From: Tunturiibacter empetritectus
GTDB lineage: Bacteria; Acidobacteriota; Terriglobia; Terriglobales; Acidobacteriaceae
Assembly (NCBI RefSeq): GCF_014201375.1
Contig: NZ_JACHDZ010000006.1
Location: 62,001 to 126,000 of the forward strand
Direction of reading: 5' to 3'
Length of the DNA: 64,000 bases
This document shows positions 46,270 to 54,895 of the stretch, piece by piece. Below the pieces are notes generated by a model, which was not told where the DNA came from, did no database searches, and saw only the letters and a program-made list of their open reading frames with translations. How positions within the stretch are numbered: the first letter of the stretch is position 1; the number at the start of each line of letters is the position of its first letter. A program made the translations under genes and the position numbers.

Positions 46270-47208
46270 ATGAAGAGCTCCCATCCCACTCAGAATCCCC
46301 GAACGAATGCAGAGCTGAGCCGAGCCACCCACACCGTCTCCATCGAAAAAATTCTCGGCCTCAGCTCGCATCACGCCCAGGACGCCCTCGCCGTCGAGGA
46401 ACCCCTCGAGATTCAACTAGCCCACGGCCCTCTCGACGCAAGATCCGTAAAGTCCATCTCCATCACCATGCGCACACCCGGCCACGACTTCGATCTTGCC
46501 GCTGGCTTCCTCATGACCGAAGGAGTCGTGCGCGACCCCAACGACATCGACCAGATCGTCTACCTCGCCAACAGAGCCGAACTCCCGGCAACAGATCTCC
46601 AAACCGAAACCGCGCTCCCCTATCGTCCAGAAAAAAACGTCGTCCGTGTAGACCTCGTACCCAAAGTAGCCGTAAGCCTCGCCAACCTCGAGCGCAACTT
46701 CTACACCACCTCCAGCTGCGGCATCTGCGGCAAAGCCTCTCTGCTCGCACTCCAAACCGTCTGTCCCCCGCGCAGAAAAAACGTCTTCCAAATCGAAGCC
46801 GAAGTTCTCTACCAGCTGCCGAATCGTCTGCGCCAGGCCCAAACCCTCTTCAATCAAACTGGCGGAATCCACGGCGCAGCTCTCTTCAACGCCGCAGGCG
46901 AACTCCTCTCCGTCCGCGAAGACGTAGGCCGTCACAACGCAGTCGACAAGCTCCTCGGCGCAGAGTTTCTCGCCGATCGCACTCCCCTCCGCGACACTCT
47001 GCTCCTACTCTCCGGCCGCGCCAGCTTCGAGCTCCTGCAGAAAGCCCTCATGGGTGGAGTCTCCATGGTCGCCTCTGTCGGCGCTCCCTCCAGCCTCGCC
47101 GTACAAGTCGCAAAGGACTTCGACATCGCCCTCGTCGGTTTCCTTCGCGAAGGCCACTTCAACATCTACCACGGCGCAGAGCACATCCTAGGCCACACCT
47201 CCGACTAG
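46270..47208 (+). CDS. fdhD: Formate dehydrogenase sulfurtransferase FdhD
   Basis: The 312-residue protein matches FdhD, which carries sulfur from IscS to the molybdenum (bis-MGD) cofactor of formate dehydrogenases. The key CxxC is Cys150-Cys153 in SSCGICGKAS. Other conserved segments are RTPGHDFDLAAGFLMTEGV, GGIHGAALFNAAGE and EDVGRHNAVDKL, the nucleotide/cofactor-binding part near the end. No formate dehydrogenase or molybdopterin genes are in this window, so the target enzyme lies elsewhere. The ORF is convergent with the HtrA gene and separated by a terminator. Confidence 0.95.
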   Translation: MKSSHPTQNPRTNAELSRATHTVSIEKILGLSSHHAQDALAVEEPLEIQLAHGPLDARSVKSISITMRTPGHDFDLAAGFLMTEGVVRDPNDIDQIVYLANRAELPATDLQTETALPYRPEKNVVRVDLVPKVAVSLANLERNFYTTSSCGICGKASLLALQTVCPPRRKNVFQIEAEVLYQLPNRLRQAQTLFNQTGGIHGAALFNAAGELLSVREDVGRHNAVDKLLGAEFLADRTPLRDTLLLLSGRASFELLQKALMGGVSMVASVGAPSSLAVQVAKDFDIALVGFLREGHFNIYHGAEHILGHTSD

Positions 47209-47228
47209 GCACCACGCCAAAAAAGAAA

Positions 47229-47254
47229 GGCCGCCGCGATCTCCCGCAGCGGCC
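47229..47254 (-). terminator. Intrinsic terminator of the HtrA gene
   Basis: On the minus strand GGCCGC-A-GCG pairs with CGC-C-GCGGCC: nine pairs, one mismatch and a 6-nt loop (47229-47254), followed by TTTCTTTTTT. It lies directly after the protease gene and before the convergent fdhD end. Confidence 0.8.
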
Positions 47255-47270
47255 CAAGGTACATCAGCTC

Positions 47271-48860
47271 TTACATCCCGCTCTGGTTCCCTGCATCAGG
47301 ATGAACCACTCGATAGCTCGCTCCACCCTGCGACCACACCAGCAGCAACAGATCCTTCCCTGCCGCATTCGCGTGCGCCGCATTTACAAACTGCTCCGCC
47401 GAAGTCACCGGATGCCGATCCACTTCAAGAATCACATCCCCGGGAGCAAGGCTCGCATCATCAGCCGGGCTTCCCGGACGAACGCTCTGAATCGCAACGC
47501 CCTGCACCTGCGAAGGAATATGCAACTGCTGCCGCACCTCAGCCGTCAGCTCAGCGACAGCCAATCCCAGCTTGCCCTTCTGCGGACCAGCGCTGTCACC
47601 ATTGCTCGCCACCTCAGCATCCTTGTGGTACTCGCCGACCTTTACATTCACAGTCTGCGAAGAGCCATTGCGAATGATGCCCAAAGCAATCTGCGTCCCC
47701 GGAGAATCTTCGCTCACCGCAACCTGAAGCGCGCCTCCGTTGATCACCTTCTGCCCATTCAGCTCATCGATCACGTCGCCGTTCTTCAGCCCTGCCTGCG
47801 CAGCCGGAGAATCCGGCGTCACCTGCGTCACAATCGCTCCCGTCGCCTCCTTCAGGTTGAAGAAGCTCGCATTCTCAGGCGTCACATCGTTCATGCTGAT
47901 CCCGAGATAGCCATGATGCACCGCACCCGTCTTGATCAGCTGCTCCGCCGTCGCCCGCACCATCTGCGAAGGAATTGCAAACCCTGCGCCCGCAAACGAC
48001 CCACCATTCGAGATGATGAACGTACTGATCCCAACCAGCTCTCCACGCGCATTCACCAGCGGCCCACCCGAATTTCCCGGATTGATCGCCGCATCGGTCT
48101 GAATATAGCCACCAGGCTTCCGCGCATCATCACGATAAGGATTCTGCCGATCCACCGCACTCACAATGCCCCGCGTCACAGAAAACTGAAAATATCCAAA
48201 CGGGCTACCGAACGCCAGCACCGTCTGTCCCGGCTTCAGCTTCGTCGAATCACCCCACGCAATGCTCGGCAGATCATGCGCCTCCACCTTAATCACCGCA
48301 ATGTCAGTCAGCGGATCACGCCCCACCAGCTTCGCCTTCAGCACACGCCGGTCATGCAGCGTTACCCGCATCTCCACCGCACCATCGACCACGTGATTAT
48401 TCGTAACGATATATCCATCCGGCGAGATGATGATTCCGCTGCCAATCCCATGCTCCAGCTGAGGCTGCTGCGGCCTCTGCTGCATCATCCCCGGCGGCAG
48501 TTGTCCAAAGAACTGCTGAAGCCCCGGCGGCAGACTCTGTCCCTGCTGTGAACCATCTTCCTGATCGTTGCCGGTCTCATGTTCCGATTCCGCCGATCCA
48601 CGCGACGTAACCGCCACATTCACCACCGCAGGCGTAACCCGCGCCGCAACCGCCTCTACAGCGTTGTCCAGCGCCACCAGCGACGAGACACTGTTGTCAT
48701 CCATCGGCGCAGGCGACGCGATCGGCGAAGAGATCACCGCCGCATGCACCCCATTGTGATGAACGAACATTCCAGCTGCCAGCACCAGAGCCGCGGCAGC
48801 ACCTGCAGGAACGGCAACCCGCCCCGCTTTACCTACTAATTTATTAGTTTCAAACGACAT
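47271..48860 (-). CDS. HtrA/DegP-family serine protease
   Basis: The 529-residue periplasmic protease has an N-terminal membrane/signal segment (GAAAALVLAAGMFVHHNG), a Gln/Pro/Gly-rich linker (about 95-135), a trypsin-like domain with triad His156 (TNNHVVDG), Asp186 (PLTDIAV) and Ser264 (NPGNSGGPL), then two PDZ domains (about 295-390 and 415-520). It degrades or refolds damaged envelope proteins. An ACTAAT-TT-ATTAGT dyad, matching the sites upstream of the BlaI gene, covers codons 5-9. The BlaR1/BlaI pair is transcribed in the same direction just upstream, so it may be in the same regulon. Confidence 0.95.
   Translation of the reverse strand: MSFETNKLVGKAGRVAVPAGAAAALVLAAGMFVHHNGVHAAVISSPIASPAPMDDNSVSSLVALDNAVEAVAARVTPAVVNVAVTSRGSAESEHETGNDQEDGSQQGQSLPPGLQQFFGQLPPGMMQQRPQQPQLEHGIGSGIIISPDGYIVTNNHVVDGAVEMRVTLHDRRVLKAKLVGRDPLTDIAVIKVEAHDLPSIAWGDSTKLKPGQTVLAFGSPFGYFQFSVTRGIVSAVDRQNPYRDDARKPGGYIQTDAAINPGNSGGPLVNARGELVGISTFIISNGGSFAGAGFAIPSQMVRATAEQLIKTGAVHHGYLGISMNDVTPENASFFNLKEATGAIVTQVTPDSPAAQAGLKNGDVIDELNGQKVINGGALQVAVSEDSPGTQIALGIIRNGSSQTVNVKVGEYHKDAEVASNGDSAGPQKGKLGLAVAELTAEVRQQLHIPSQVQGVAIQSVRPGSPADDASLAPGDVILEVDRHPVTSAEQFVNAAHANAAGKDLLLLVWSQGGASYRVVHPDAGNQSGM
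48835..48848. promoter_or_regulatory. BlaI-type dyad inside the start of the HtrA gene
   Basis: ACTAAT-TT-ATTAGT is a perfect 6-2-6 dyad with the same arms as the site at 50733-50746. It lies 12-25 bp inside the coding region, where a bound repressor could block elongation or initiation. Confidence 0.5.
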
Positions 48861-48893
48861 GATCGATCCTCACAACGGTTCGTACAGCTTTGT

Positions 48894-50264
48894 TTAAAGT
48901 TGAATGACCAGCCAGCCGCCCGCGGTAGGCACAGCTGCAAACGAAGAAGAAAACACCCGCTCACTCGACACCGTGAGCACCATCCTTGGCTGCGAAGACT
49001 CCTCCCACGAGGTCATCACCACCCATCCCTGCATCCGCTGCGCCCGCTGCATCGCTCGATCCTGCTTCGCTCGCAGCAACGCAGCCGAATGCACAGCATG
49101 GCGACGCTTGGCAGCCACAACACTCTGCTGGGGCGAAACCTGCCGGACCGAATTCATCGGCATAGAAGCCTTCAGCAGCGTCTCATGCGCGGCTCCCATC
49201 GCAGCGCTTGTCCTCGAAACAGGAAATGAAGCATGAAACCCAACCGCCTGATATTCCACGCCAGCCGCAGCAAAACTCCGCGCGTCCGCATGCAAAGGAG
49301 CCGCACCACCGGAGAACGAAACCACCTCCGGACAGCGCGCAAGCTCAGCCGCTCCTCCAACAAGTCCGAGCACCAGCACACTCATCATCACGCGAGCCTG
49401 CGTCCTGCCCATCCCTTCGCTGCGCCGCAGAATACTATGCACCCTCTGTGCCAGCTCCGACCGCCCCTCCCACGCACCCAGCGAGAGCGTGGCCGCTCGC
49501 CGCCCCAGCCGCTGCTCCGCCAGCCCAGTCAGGCAAGCCGCATACGCCTTCGGAGCCTTCGTCAATCGCAGCACTGCGTCGTCACATGCCAGCTCCCGCT
49601 CGAAGCACAGCCTCCGCTCGATCCACAGCAAAACCGGATTCAGTGGCACCAGCACCAACCCGATCTTCTGCACCAGATTCATCCAGTCATCGGCCCGCCG
49701 CAGATGCCCCATCTCATGCAGCACAATCTGCTCCAGCTCCACCGGACTAAGCCGCTCAAACACCTCAAGCGGAATCAAGATCCGCGGCGAAAAAAATCCA
49801 ATCACACTCGGCCGGTCCACATCCATCGACGTACAAAGCGTCACCCCGCGCCATCCCGCCGCCGCCAGCGAAGAACCCCAACCTGCGCCCATCTTCACCG
49901 GAGTCGCGCGCTTCCATATCCCATGCAGTTGCACCGCACTGATCGCCAGCCTCACTCCGCGCACCAACGAAACCGCAAGCCACAGCCCAGCAATCGCAAA
50001 GCTCCATCGCACATCCACATGCACCAATGCGCCAGACGCCTCACCCCCAGCGCGCATTCCATACGCATGCAGCAGCGGCAGCAACGCCAGAACCGCAAAC
50101 ACCGCCGTCCACACTGCAAACCGGATCGCCGCAGTCATCTTCGGCATCAGCCGCAAACAGATCCCCACACAAGCCGCCAGCACCACACCCTGCCACAACC
50201 CCGACACGACCGACCCAGCCGCCACTCGCGACAGCCCCTCGACACCATGCAGAAAGTTGACCAT
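48894..50264 (-). CDS. BlaR1/MecR1-like M56 metalloprotease
   Basis: The 456-residue protein has four hydrophobic segments in its first 110 residues and an M56 zinc protease domain with HEMGH (His183, Glu184, His187) in VLHEMGHLRRADDWMN. A second hydrophobic segment (VLVLGLVGGAAELARC) leads to a periplasmic part of about 135 residues that lacks the penicillin-binding sensor domain of true BlaR1. In the family the signal activates self-cleavage and then removal of BlaI. An ATG overlapping the BlaI stop (TGATG) is chosen over a GTG one codon earlier. The gene is coupled to blaI and lies upstream of htrA, suggesting envelope stress sensing rather than beta-lactam resistance; no beta-lactamase is nearby. 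Confidence 0.88.
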   Translation of the reverse strand: MVNFLHGVEGLSRVAAGSVVSGLWQGVVLAACVGICLRLMPKMTAAIRFAVWTAVFAVLALLPLLHAYGMRAGGEASGALVHVDVRWSFAIAGLWLAVSLVRGVRLAISAVQLHGIWKRATPVKMGAGWGSSLAAAGWRGVTLCTSMDVDRPSVIGFFSPRILIPLEVFERLSPVELEQIVLHEMGHLRRADDWMNLVQKIGLVLVPLNPVLLWIERRLCFERELACDDAVLRLTKAPKAYAACLTGLAEQRLGRRAATLSLGAWEGRSELAQRVHSILRRSEGMGRTQARVMMSVLVLGLVGGAAELARCPEVVSFSGGAAPLHADARSFAAAGVEYQAVGFHASFPVSRTSAAMGAAHETLLKASMPMNSVRQVSPQQSVVAAKRRHAVHSAALLRAKQDRAMQRAQRMQGWVVMTSWEESSQPRMVLTVSSERVFSSSFAAVPTAGGWLVIQL

Positions 50265-50665
50265 CACAGCTCGTCTCCCGCGCGGTCATCCGCAGCCGCC
50301 GCAATCGCCTCTTTCAGCCGCTGCAACTCCTCCGCCGTCACCTCGTCATCGCCCAGCAGCGAGAGCAGCAACTTCTCTCTCGAGTTGCCAAAGAACCGCT
50401 GCATCATATGACGAACCTCCGACCGGCTGGCCTCCTGTTCCGCAACGCACGGACTATACAGAAATGCCCTGCCCTCCTGCCGATGCCGCACATACCCCTT
50501 CTGCTCCAGGATCCGAATCGTCGTCAGCACCGAGTTATAAGCCAGCGCCTCCCCCTCAGGCATCGCAGCCACCAGCTCCCCCACAGCCGACTCGCCACGC
50601 GCCCACAAAATCTTCATGAGCCGTAACTCAGCCTCTGTCAACGTGATGGATTTCTTAGGCGGCAT
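50264..50665 (-). CDS. blaI: BlaI/MecI-family repressor
   Basis: A 133-residue winged-helix repressor: ITLTEAELRLMKILWARGES, then AYNSVLTTIRILEQKGYVRH (recognition helix and wing) and a C-terminal dimerisation part (EVRHMMQRFFGNSREKLLLS). The proteolysis region between them fits the family. GAGAG precedes the ATG. Two 6-2-6 dyads 31 bp apart lie upstream, one helical-turn multiple, as for tandem BlaI operators. The BlaR1-like protease gene follows directly. Confidence 0.92.
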   Translation of the reverse strand: MPPKKSITLTEAELRLMKILWARGESAVGELVAAMPEGEALAYNSVLTTIRILEQKGYVRHRQEGRAFLYSPCVAEQEASRSEVRHMMQRFFGNSREKLLLSLLGDDEVTAEELQRLKEAIAAAADDRAGDEL

Positions 50666-50701
50666 ACTCTCTCAACTTCCAAACCCCTTCAAACCAGAAG
50701 A

Positions 50702-50715
50702 AGTAAGAACTTACT
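50702..50715. promoter_or_regulatory. Probable BlaI operator, distal
   Basis: AGTAAG-AA-CTTACT is a perfect 6-2-6 dyad. It agrees with the site at 50733-50746 except for one base per half. The two centres are 31 bp apart, about three turns of the helix. Confidence 0.55.
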
Positions 50716-50732
50716 CAGAGGAGAGACGACCA

Positions 50733-50746
50733 ACTAATCCATTAGT
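50733..50746. promoter_or_regulatory. Probable BlaI operator, proximal
   Basis: ACTAAT-CC-ATTAGT (extended to AACTAAT/ATTAGTT) is a perfect dyad in the gap between the BlaI gene and the SRPBCC gene. The same arms occur in the start of the HtrA gene. Confidence 0.65.
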
Positions 50747-50835
50747 TAGCACAACTAAAAAATAATCTCCTCTCCTACGCGCTCCATTCGAAAGCAGCGT
50801 CACATTTACTCTTGCTGGAGAGGGAAACCCCAACG

Positions 50836-51390
50836 ATGTTCAACATCAAGGAGATCACAACCATTGCAGCCCCCATCGAGCGCTGCTTCGATCTCTCCCG
50901 CAGCGTCGAGGTCCATCTCCTCCGCAACATCCACGGCGGCGAGCAAGCCCTCGCAGTAGGCGGCCTGACCTCCGGCCTCACCAACCTCTCCGACCAGGTC
51001 ACCTGGCGCGCCAAACACTTTGGCACCTGGCAAAACCTCACCAACGAAGTCACGGCCTTCGAACCACCAACCTACTTCCAGGTCACCATGACGAAGGGAA
51101 TCTTCCGTTTCATGCAGGCCGATCACATCTTCCACACCCTTCCCTCCGGCGCAACCGAGATGCAGGATCTCCTCCGCATCTCCGCTCCCCTTCCCATCCT
51201 CGGGCCTCTTGCCGAAGTGCTCTTTCTTCGCAACTACATGCTGTCACTCGTCCGCGAACGAAACGCAGTCATCAAGCAGCTCGCCGAATCCTCCGACTGG
51301 CAGCGTTATCTGCCACCCCAGACCGAGCCGCTAACCCAGACCACGACCGCAGCGACGAACCAGCCAGCCCAGAGGCAAACGCGCTCATGA
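50836..51390 (+). CDS. SRPBCC-family protein
   Basis: The 184-residue protein starts at the ATG preceded by GGAGAGGG. Strands and helices of a START/SRPBCC hydrophobic-pocket fold are seen: TIAAPIERCFDLSRSVEVHL, VTWRAKHFGTWQNLTNEVTA and FRFMQADHIFHTLPSGATEM. A hydrophobic stretch (LPILGPLAEVLFLRNYML) follows. It ends with a low-complexity Thr/Gln tail. The stop overlaps the epimerase ATG by 4 bp, so the two are co-translated. Homologues commonly pair with TIGR01777 epimerases, but their ligand is not known. Confidence 0.85.
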   Translation: MFNIKEITTIAAPIERCFDLSRSVEVHLLRNIHGGEQALAVGGLTSGLTNLSDQVTWRAKHFGTWQNLTNEVTAFEPPTYFQVTMTKGIFRFMQADHIFHTLPSGATEMQDLLRISAPLPILGPLAEVLFLRNYMLSLVRERNAVIKQLAESSDWQRYLPPQTEPLTQTTTAATNQPAQRQTRS

Positions 51391-52346
51391 AGATAGTCAT
51401 CCCCGGCGGCACCGGCCAGGTAGGCCACATCCTCGCCCGTCATTTTCACAATCAAGGCCACACAGTCATCGTCTTTAGCCGCACTCCACACACCGCTCCC
51501 TGGCGCATCGTCCCATGGAACGGCCTCACCACCGGCCCATGGGTCGCCGAACTCGAACGGAGCGACGTCTGCATCAACCTCGCCGGCCGCAGCGTCAACT
51601 GCCGTTACACTCCCGCCAACCGCCGCGCCATCTTCGACTCCCGCGTCCTCTCCACAAAGATCCTCGACGAAGCAATCGCCTCCCTCGAGCACCCACCCGC
51701 CCTCTGGCTCAACGCAAGCACCGCCACCATCTATCGCCACTCCCTCGATCGCCCCATGGACGAGGCCTCCGGAGAACTCGGCGGCAACGAGCCCGGCGCA
51801 CCCGACACATGGAACTTCTCCATCGAAGTTGCCAAAGCCTGGGAGTCCGCCTTCTTCTCGACCCCGCTCCCACGCACCCGCAAAGTCGCCTTACGCAGCG
51901 CCATGACCTTCAGCCCAGACCCCGGAGGAGTGTTCGACGTCTTTCTCAGTCTCGTCCGCCACGGCCTCGGCGGCACCAACGCACCCGGCACTCAATTCGT
52001 CTCCTGGATTCACGAGACCGACTTCCTCCGTGCCGTCGAGTTCCTCATCGCCACCCCAGCCATCACCGGCCCAATCAACCTCGCGTCGCCAAATCCCCTC
52101 CCAAATCGCGACTTCCTCCGCATCCTCCGCCAAGCCTGGGGCACTCGCATCGGCCTACCCACTGCGCCGTGGATGCTCGAGATCGGCACCTTCCTCCTGC
52201 GCACCGAATCCGAGCTCATCCTCAAAAGCCGCCAGGTCATTCCCGGCCGACTCCTCACCGCCGGCTTCCAGTTCACCTACCCCGACTGGCCCTCCGCCGC
52301 CCGTGATCTCGTCGCTCAATGGCGATCTCGAAAATTCCCTGTATAA
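51387..52346 (+). CDS. TIGR01777-family NAD(P)-dependent epimerase
   Basis: A 319-residue protein of the YfcH/TIGR01777 family. It has MKIVIPGGTGQVGHILARHF (Rossmann motif), CINLAGRSVNCRYT, the catalytic region NASTATIYRH (Tyr-x-x-x-His in place of Lys) and a C-terminal DUF1731 segment. Its start codon overlaps the stop of the SRPBCC gene. The family resembles nucleotide-sugar epimerases but has no assigned reaction. The gene ends 31 bp before the EAL-PAS gene. Confidence 0.9.
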   Translation: MKIVIPGGTGQVGHILARHFHNQGHTVIVFSRTPHTAPWRIVPWNGLTTGPWVAELERSDVCINLAGRSVNCRYTPANRRAIFDSRVLSTKILDEAIASLEHPPALWLNASTATIYRHSLDRPMDEASGELGGNEPGAPDTWNFSIEVAKAWESAFFSTPLPRTRKVALRSAMTFSPDPGGVFDVFLSLVRHGLGGTNAPGTQFVSWIHETDFLRAVEFLIATPAITGPINLASPNPLPNRDFLRILRQAWGTRIGLPTAPWMLEIGTFLLRTESELILKSRQVIPGRLLTAGFQFTYPDWPSAARDLVAQWRSRKFPV

Positions 52347-52377
52347 CTTGCATCCGGGCCGTAGTATCGTCGTTGCC

Positions 52378-54429
52378 ATGGCTGCGGAAGACGCGAACGA
52401 TCTGCGTAGAGCGCTTGAGAAGAACGAAATCATTCCGTACTTTCAACCGCTCGTTGAGCTGCGCACGGGCCTGCTCAGCGGATTCGAAGTCCTCGCGCGC
52501 TGGCAGCATCCCAACCGCGGCCTCATCACTCCCAACGAATTCATCCCCCTCGCCGAAGACGCCGGCCTCAACGGTCTACTCACCGGCACTCTCCTCCGAG
52601 CCGTCTTCGCCGCCGCCAAAGACATCCCCGGACACCTCACCCTCTCGGTCAACATCTCTCTCACCCAGCTCACCGACTTCTCCCTCCCCAAACACATCCG
52701 CACCGCCGCCGAGCAAGCCAGCTTCCCCCTCAACCGCCTCATCCTCGAGATCACCGAGAGCGCCCTCGTCGCCAACACCGAGCAAGCCTACCGCATCGCC
52801 ACCGAACTCAAAGAGCAAGGCTCCCGTCTCGCCCTCGACGACTTCGGCACCGGTTACTCCAGCCTCCGCCACCTCCAGTCCCTCCCCTTCGACGAGCTCA
52901 AAATCGACGCCAGCTTCGTCCGCTCCATGGGCCACACCCGCGAGAGCCGCAAGATCGCCGCCGCCATCGTCGGCCTCGGAAACAGTCTCAGTCTCACCAC
53001 CGTAGCCGAAGGCGTCGAAAGCCAAACCACAGCCGATATGCTCCTCTGGCTCGGCTGCGACCTCGGCCAGGGCTGGCTCTACGGTCGCCCCGTCCCACCC
53101 GAGCAACTCCCCGAAGTCCTCGCCGCCAGGCTCGACCCCGTCCCTCCAGTCCCCGAGCCGCGCTCCCCCGCAGCCGACTCCACCCTTCCCCTCCGTCTCG
53201 AAGCTCTTCCCACCCAACGCCTCGCCCAGCTCAACGCCATCTACGACGGCGTCCCCGTCGGCCTCTGCTTCATCGATCGCAACTTGCGCTACGTCAGCGT
53301 CAACAAGCGCCTCGCCGAGATGCATCACCTCCCCGTAGCCGCCCACCTCGGCCGCTACATCTCCGAGGTCATGCCCTCCGTCTACCCCCTCTGCGAACCC
53401 TACCTCATGCGCGCCCTCAACGGCGAAGCCAGCAGCAACCTCGAAATCTGCTACCCCGACCCCAACCCCCTCAACGAAAAACGCACCCACCTCATCTCCT
53501 TCCACCCCGCCTGCGACGAGGCCAGCGAGGTCATCGGCATCTCCGTCTCGGTCGTCGATATCACCCACCGCAAGCAGGCCGAGCAAGCCCTCGCCGAAAG
53601 CGAAGACCACTTCCGTCACACAGTCGAACTCAACCCCCAGGTCCCCTGGACCGCCGACCCCAACGGCATGATCCTCGACGCCAGCCAGCGATGGGAGAGC
53701 CTCACCGGCCTCTCCATCCCCGAGTCCCTCGGTACCGGTTGGATTCGCGCCCTCCATCCCGAAGACGTCAGACCAACATCCCGCACCTGGTCTGAATCCC
53801 TCCGCACCGGCCGCCCGCTCGACGTTCAGTACCGCATCCGCCGCATCGATGGCAGCTGGCGCTGGATGCGCGCCCGCGCCACCGCACGCCGCAAGAACGG
53901 AGAGATCATCCGCTGGTATGGCACCGTCGAGGACATCAACGCCCAGAGGAGTGCCGAAGAGGCTCTCCGTCGCAGCGAAGCCCGTCTCCAGGCAATCTTC
54001 GACGCCGTCCCCGTAGGCCTTGTCATCGCCGAAGCACCCGACGGCCGCGTCGTAAAGAGCAACCCGCGCGCCGAGGAGATCCTTCGCAGCTCCGCCACCC
54101 TTCCCACTGTCATCGACGACTACTGCAGGGAGTCCATCTCCTTCTCCCCCGACGCACCCTCCACGCCGGGTGCCACCGACAATCGGGACCACCCGCTCGC
54201 CAACGCCATCCTGGGCGGACAGTCCATCGGCCCAACCGAGTACCTGCGCTTCCACAGCGACGGGTCCAGCGCCTGGATCAGCCTCACCGCAGCTCCCGTC
54301 CGTGACCCCGACGGAAAGGTCTCCGGCGGCGTAGTCGCCATCCGGGATATCGACGAAGAGAAGCGCGAGATGCAACGCCTCGCCGACCTCAATACCGTCC
54401 TAAAAGTAAAACTAGAAACCCACCACTAA
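52378..54429 (+). CDS. EAL-PAS-PAS-PAS cyclic-di-GMP phosphodiesterase
   Basis: The ATG at 52378 opens a 683-residue protein; the longer frame upstream lies inside the epimerase gene. Residues 8-250 are an EAL domain with the catalytic Glu in FEVLARWQHP, Asn in SVNISLTQL, Glu in LEITESALV, DDFGTGYSSL, Lys in DELKIDASF and VAEGVES, and Gln before GWLYGRP, so it should be active. Three PAS modules follow (about 285-395, 405-525, 535-670), the middle one with a PAC-like HPEDVRPT and RWYGTVEDI. No GGDEF, kinase or membrane segment is present. The usual order is PAS first and EAL last; here the catalytic domain leads, so control must act backwards. The sensed signal is not known. Confidence 0.88.
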   Translation: MAAEDANDLRRALEKNEIIPYFQPLVELRTGLLSGFEVLARWQHPNRGLITPNEFIPLAEDAGLNGLLTGTLLRAVFAAAKDIPGHLTLSVNISLTQLTDFSLPKHIRTAAEQASFPLNRLILEITESALVANTEQAYRIATELKEQGSRLALDDFGTGYSSLRHLQSLPFDELKIDASFVRSMGHTRESRKIAAAIVGLGNSLSLTTVAEGVESQTTADMLLWLGCDLGQGWLYGRPVPPEQLPEVLAARLDPVPPVPEPRSPAADSTLPLRLEALPTQRLAQLNAIYDGVPVGLCFIDRNLRYVSVNKRLAEMHHLPVAAHLGRYISEVMPSVYPLCEPYLMRALNGEASSNLEICYPDPNPLNEKRTHLISFHPACDEASEVIGISVSVVDITHRKQAEQALAESEDHFRHTVELNPQVPWTADPNGMILDASQRWESLTGLSIPESLGTGWIRALHPEDVRPTSRTWSESLRTGRPLDVQYRIRRIDGSWRWMRARATARRKNGEIIRWYGTVEDINAQRSAEEALRRSEARLQAIFDAVPVGLVIAEAPDGRVVKSNPRAEEILRSSATLPTVIDDYCRESISFSPDAPSTPGATDNRDHPLANAILGGQSIGPTEYLRFHSDGSSAWISLTAAPVRDPDGKVSGGVVAIRDIDEEKREMQRLADLNTVLKVKLETHH

Positions 54430-54470
54430 GCCAAGCAAGCTCCACCGCATCGCATCGTGCCATCCCAATA

Positions 54471-54536
54471 AAATCGTCATCTCGACCGGAGTCGCGCAGT
54501 CACATCGCGCGACTCCGTGGAGAGACCCCCGCATTT
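54471..54536 (+). repeat. Dispersed palindromic repeat, copy 1
   Basis: A 66-bp element starting AAATCGTCATCTCGACCGG and ending GAGACCCCCGCATTT. It contains a perfect 10-bp stem (GGAGTCGCGC and GCGCGACTCC) with a 9-nt loop and outer TCTC/GAGA arms. The second copy lies exactly 270 bp downstream. Confidence 0.85.
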
Positions 54537-54740
54537 GCCGTTGCCTGTTCTTAGCCACTCAGCCGCAATCCATCGGGTGCCCCATCCATCGCGCACTTTG
54601 CGATAGGTGGGAATGTAAACTCTTCCCCCTGCATCTTTGCACATGCACTTGCTCTTATCTCTGTCGTTGCTTGTTCTTTGTTTGTCATCCCTCAGGCATC
54701 TGCTCTTGCCTTTGCGTTTTGCTCGTTCGTTCCCCCAAAA

Positions 54741-54806
54741 AAATCGTCATCTCGACCGGGGTCGCGCAGTCTCATCGCGCGGCGCAGTGGAGAGACCCCC
54801 GCATTT
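54741..54806 (+). repeat. Dispersed palindromic repeat, copy 2
   Basis: The same 66-bp unit, with about six changes. Most lie in the stem, which is partly lost here (GGCGCA in place of GACTCC). Confidence 0.85.
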
Positions 54807-54895
54807 ATCCTTTGTATTTGTCTTTGCAGTTGTAGCAGCAAAACAAACGCAACATCCGCTCTAACACCACCGCCAACCTGCTAGCGTAGTACCCA

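Larger units (their letters stand above)
54430..54895. other. Gene-free region with two copies of a palindromic repeat
   Basis: Between the EAL-PAS gene and eutB there is no gene. The stretch holds repeat copies at 54471-54536 and 54741-54806 and low-complexity T- and C-rich DNA. Confidence 0.7.

Noticed and set aside
46270..47208. FdhD as part of the amino-sugar operon
   Set aside because: It follows the kinase on the same strand, but its conserved role is in molybdoenzyme maturation, with no link to sugar use.
45672..48551. A 959-codon Arg/Ser/Pro-rich frame
   Set aside because: It is the out-of-frame shadow of the PfkB, fdhD and htrA genes; high GC leaves few stops in such frames.
52576..54375. 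A 599-codon Gly/Glu/Asp/Val-rich minus-strand frame
   Set aside because: It is antisense to the EAL-PAS gene and has the low-complexity make-up of a GC-rich shadow frame.
54471..54806. A CRISPR array
   Set aside because: Only two copies, 66 bp long and 204 bp apart with different flanks; no regular spacers and no cas genes.
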